Assembly (NCBI GenBank): GCA_001412335.1
Contig: LKUF01000054.1
Span: forward strand, 1 to 5,378
Length of the DNA: 5,378 nucleotides
Source: Methanolinea sp. SDB
GTDB lineage: Archaea; Halobacteriota; Methanomicrobia; Methanomicrobiales; Methanospirillaceae
Direction of reading: 5' to 3'
Of this stretch, positions 5,372-5,378 are shown one piece after another. Each line of letters opens with the position of its first letter. Positions within the stretch are counted from its first letter, which is position 1. Under the pieces are notes generated by a model, which saw only the letters and a program-made list of their open reading frames with translations, did no database searches and was not told the origin of the DNA. Made by a program: the position numbers and the translations under genes.

Positions 5372-5378
5372 CCGTGCC

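Overview
The window looks like chromosomal DNA of a methanogenic euryarchaeon, most likely of the order Methanomicrobiales or a close relative. The reasons are an archaeal transcription factor TFE-alpha, the archaeal tRNA methyltransferase aTrm56, a COG2150-type ACT regulator and a UPF0280/COG2122 protein. The tRNA-Leu also lacks an encoded CCA, promoters look like TATA boxes about 30 bp before start codons (leaderless mRNAs), and genes end in T-tracts. Coding DNA is moderately GC-rich and the gaps are AT-rich. Genus is not assignable by eye. I see no mobile element, CRISPR array or phage gene.

Layout from left to right. A small YegP/DUF1508 gene lies on the minus strand and ends in a T7 tract. 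A roughly 300-bp AT-rich gap follows, with no convincing gene. Next is a minus-strand tRNA-Leu(GAG) with its own TATA box and T-rich terminator. A plus-strand HTH-ACT regulator (COG2150) follows and is convergent with the large minus-strand operon. The two convergent stop codons are the ends of one 16-bp perfect palindrome.

The centre (1237-4127) is a compact five-gene minus-strand operon. In transcription order it encodes a small winged-helix-like protein, aTrm56 (2'-O-methylation of tRNA C56), an ATP-grasp ligase of unknown substrate, TFE-alpha and an HDIG-type HD phosphohydrolase. Junctions are 8-bp overlap, 4-bp ATGA overlap, 7-bp gap and 8-bp overlap, so translation is probably coupled. 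The operon joins tRNA maturation and transcription initiation with two enzymes of unknown substrate. The first gene is the natural candidate for an autoregulator.

To its right, across a 91-bp divergent promoter region, is a plus-strand gene for an acidic 137-aa protein I do not recognise. It converges, with a 13-bp gap, on a minus-strand COG2122 gene (ApbE-like fold, linked to sulfide assimilation into cysteine and homocysteine in methanogens). Its start lies at or beyond the right edge.

Nothing here is a clear new defence or mobile system. The best leads are the uncharacterised ATP-grasp and HD enzymes in the trm56-tfe operon, and the unknown 137-aa gene sharing its promoter region.
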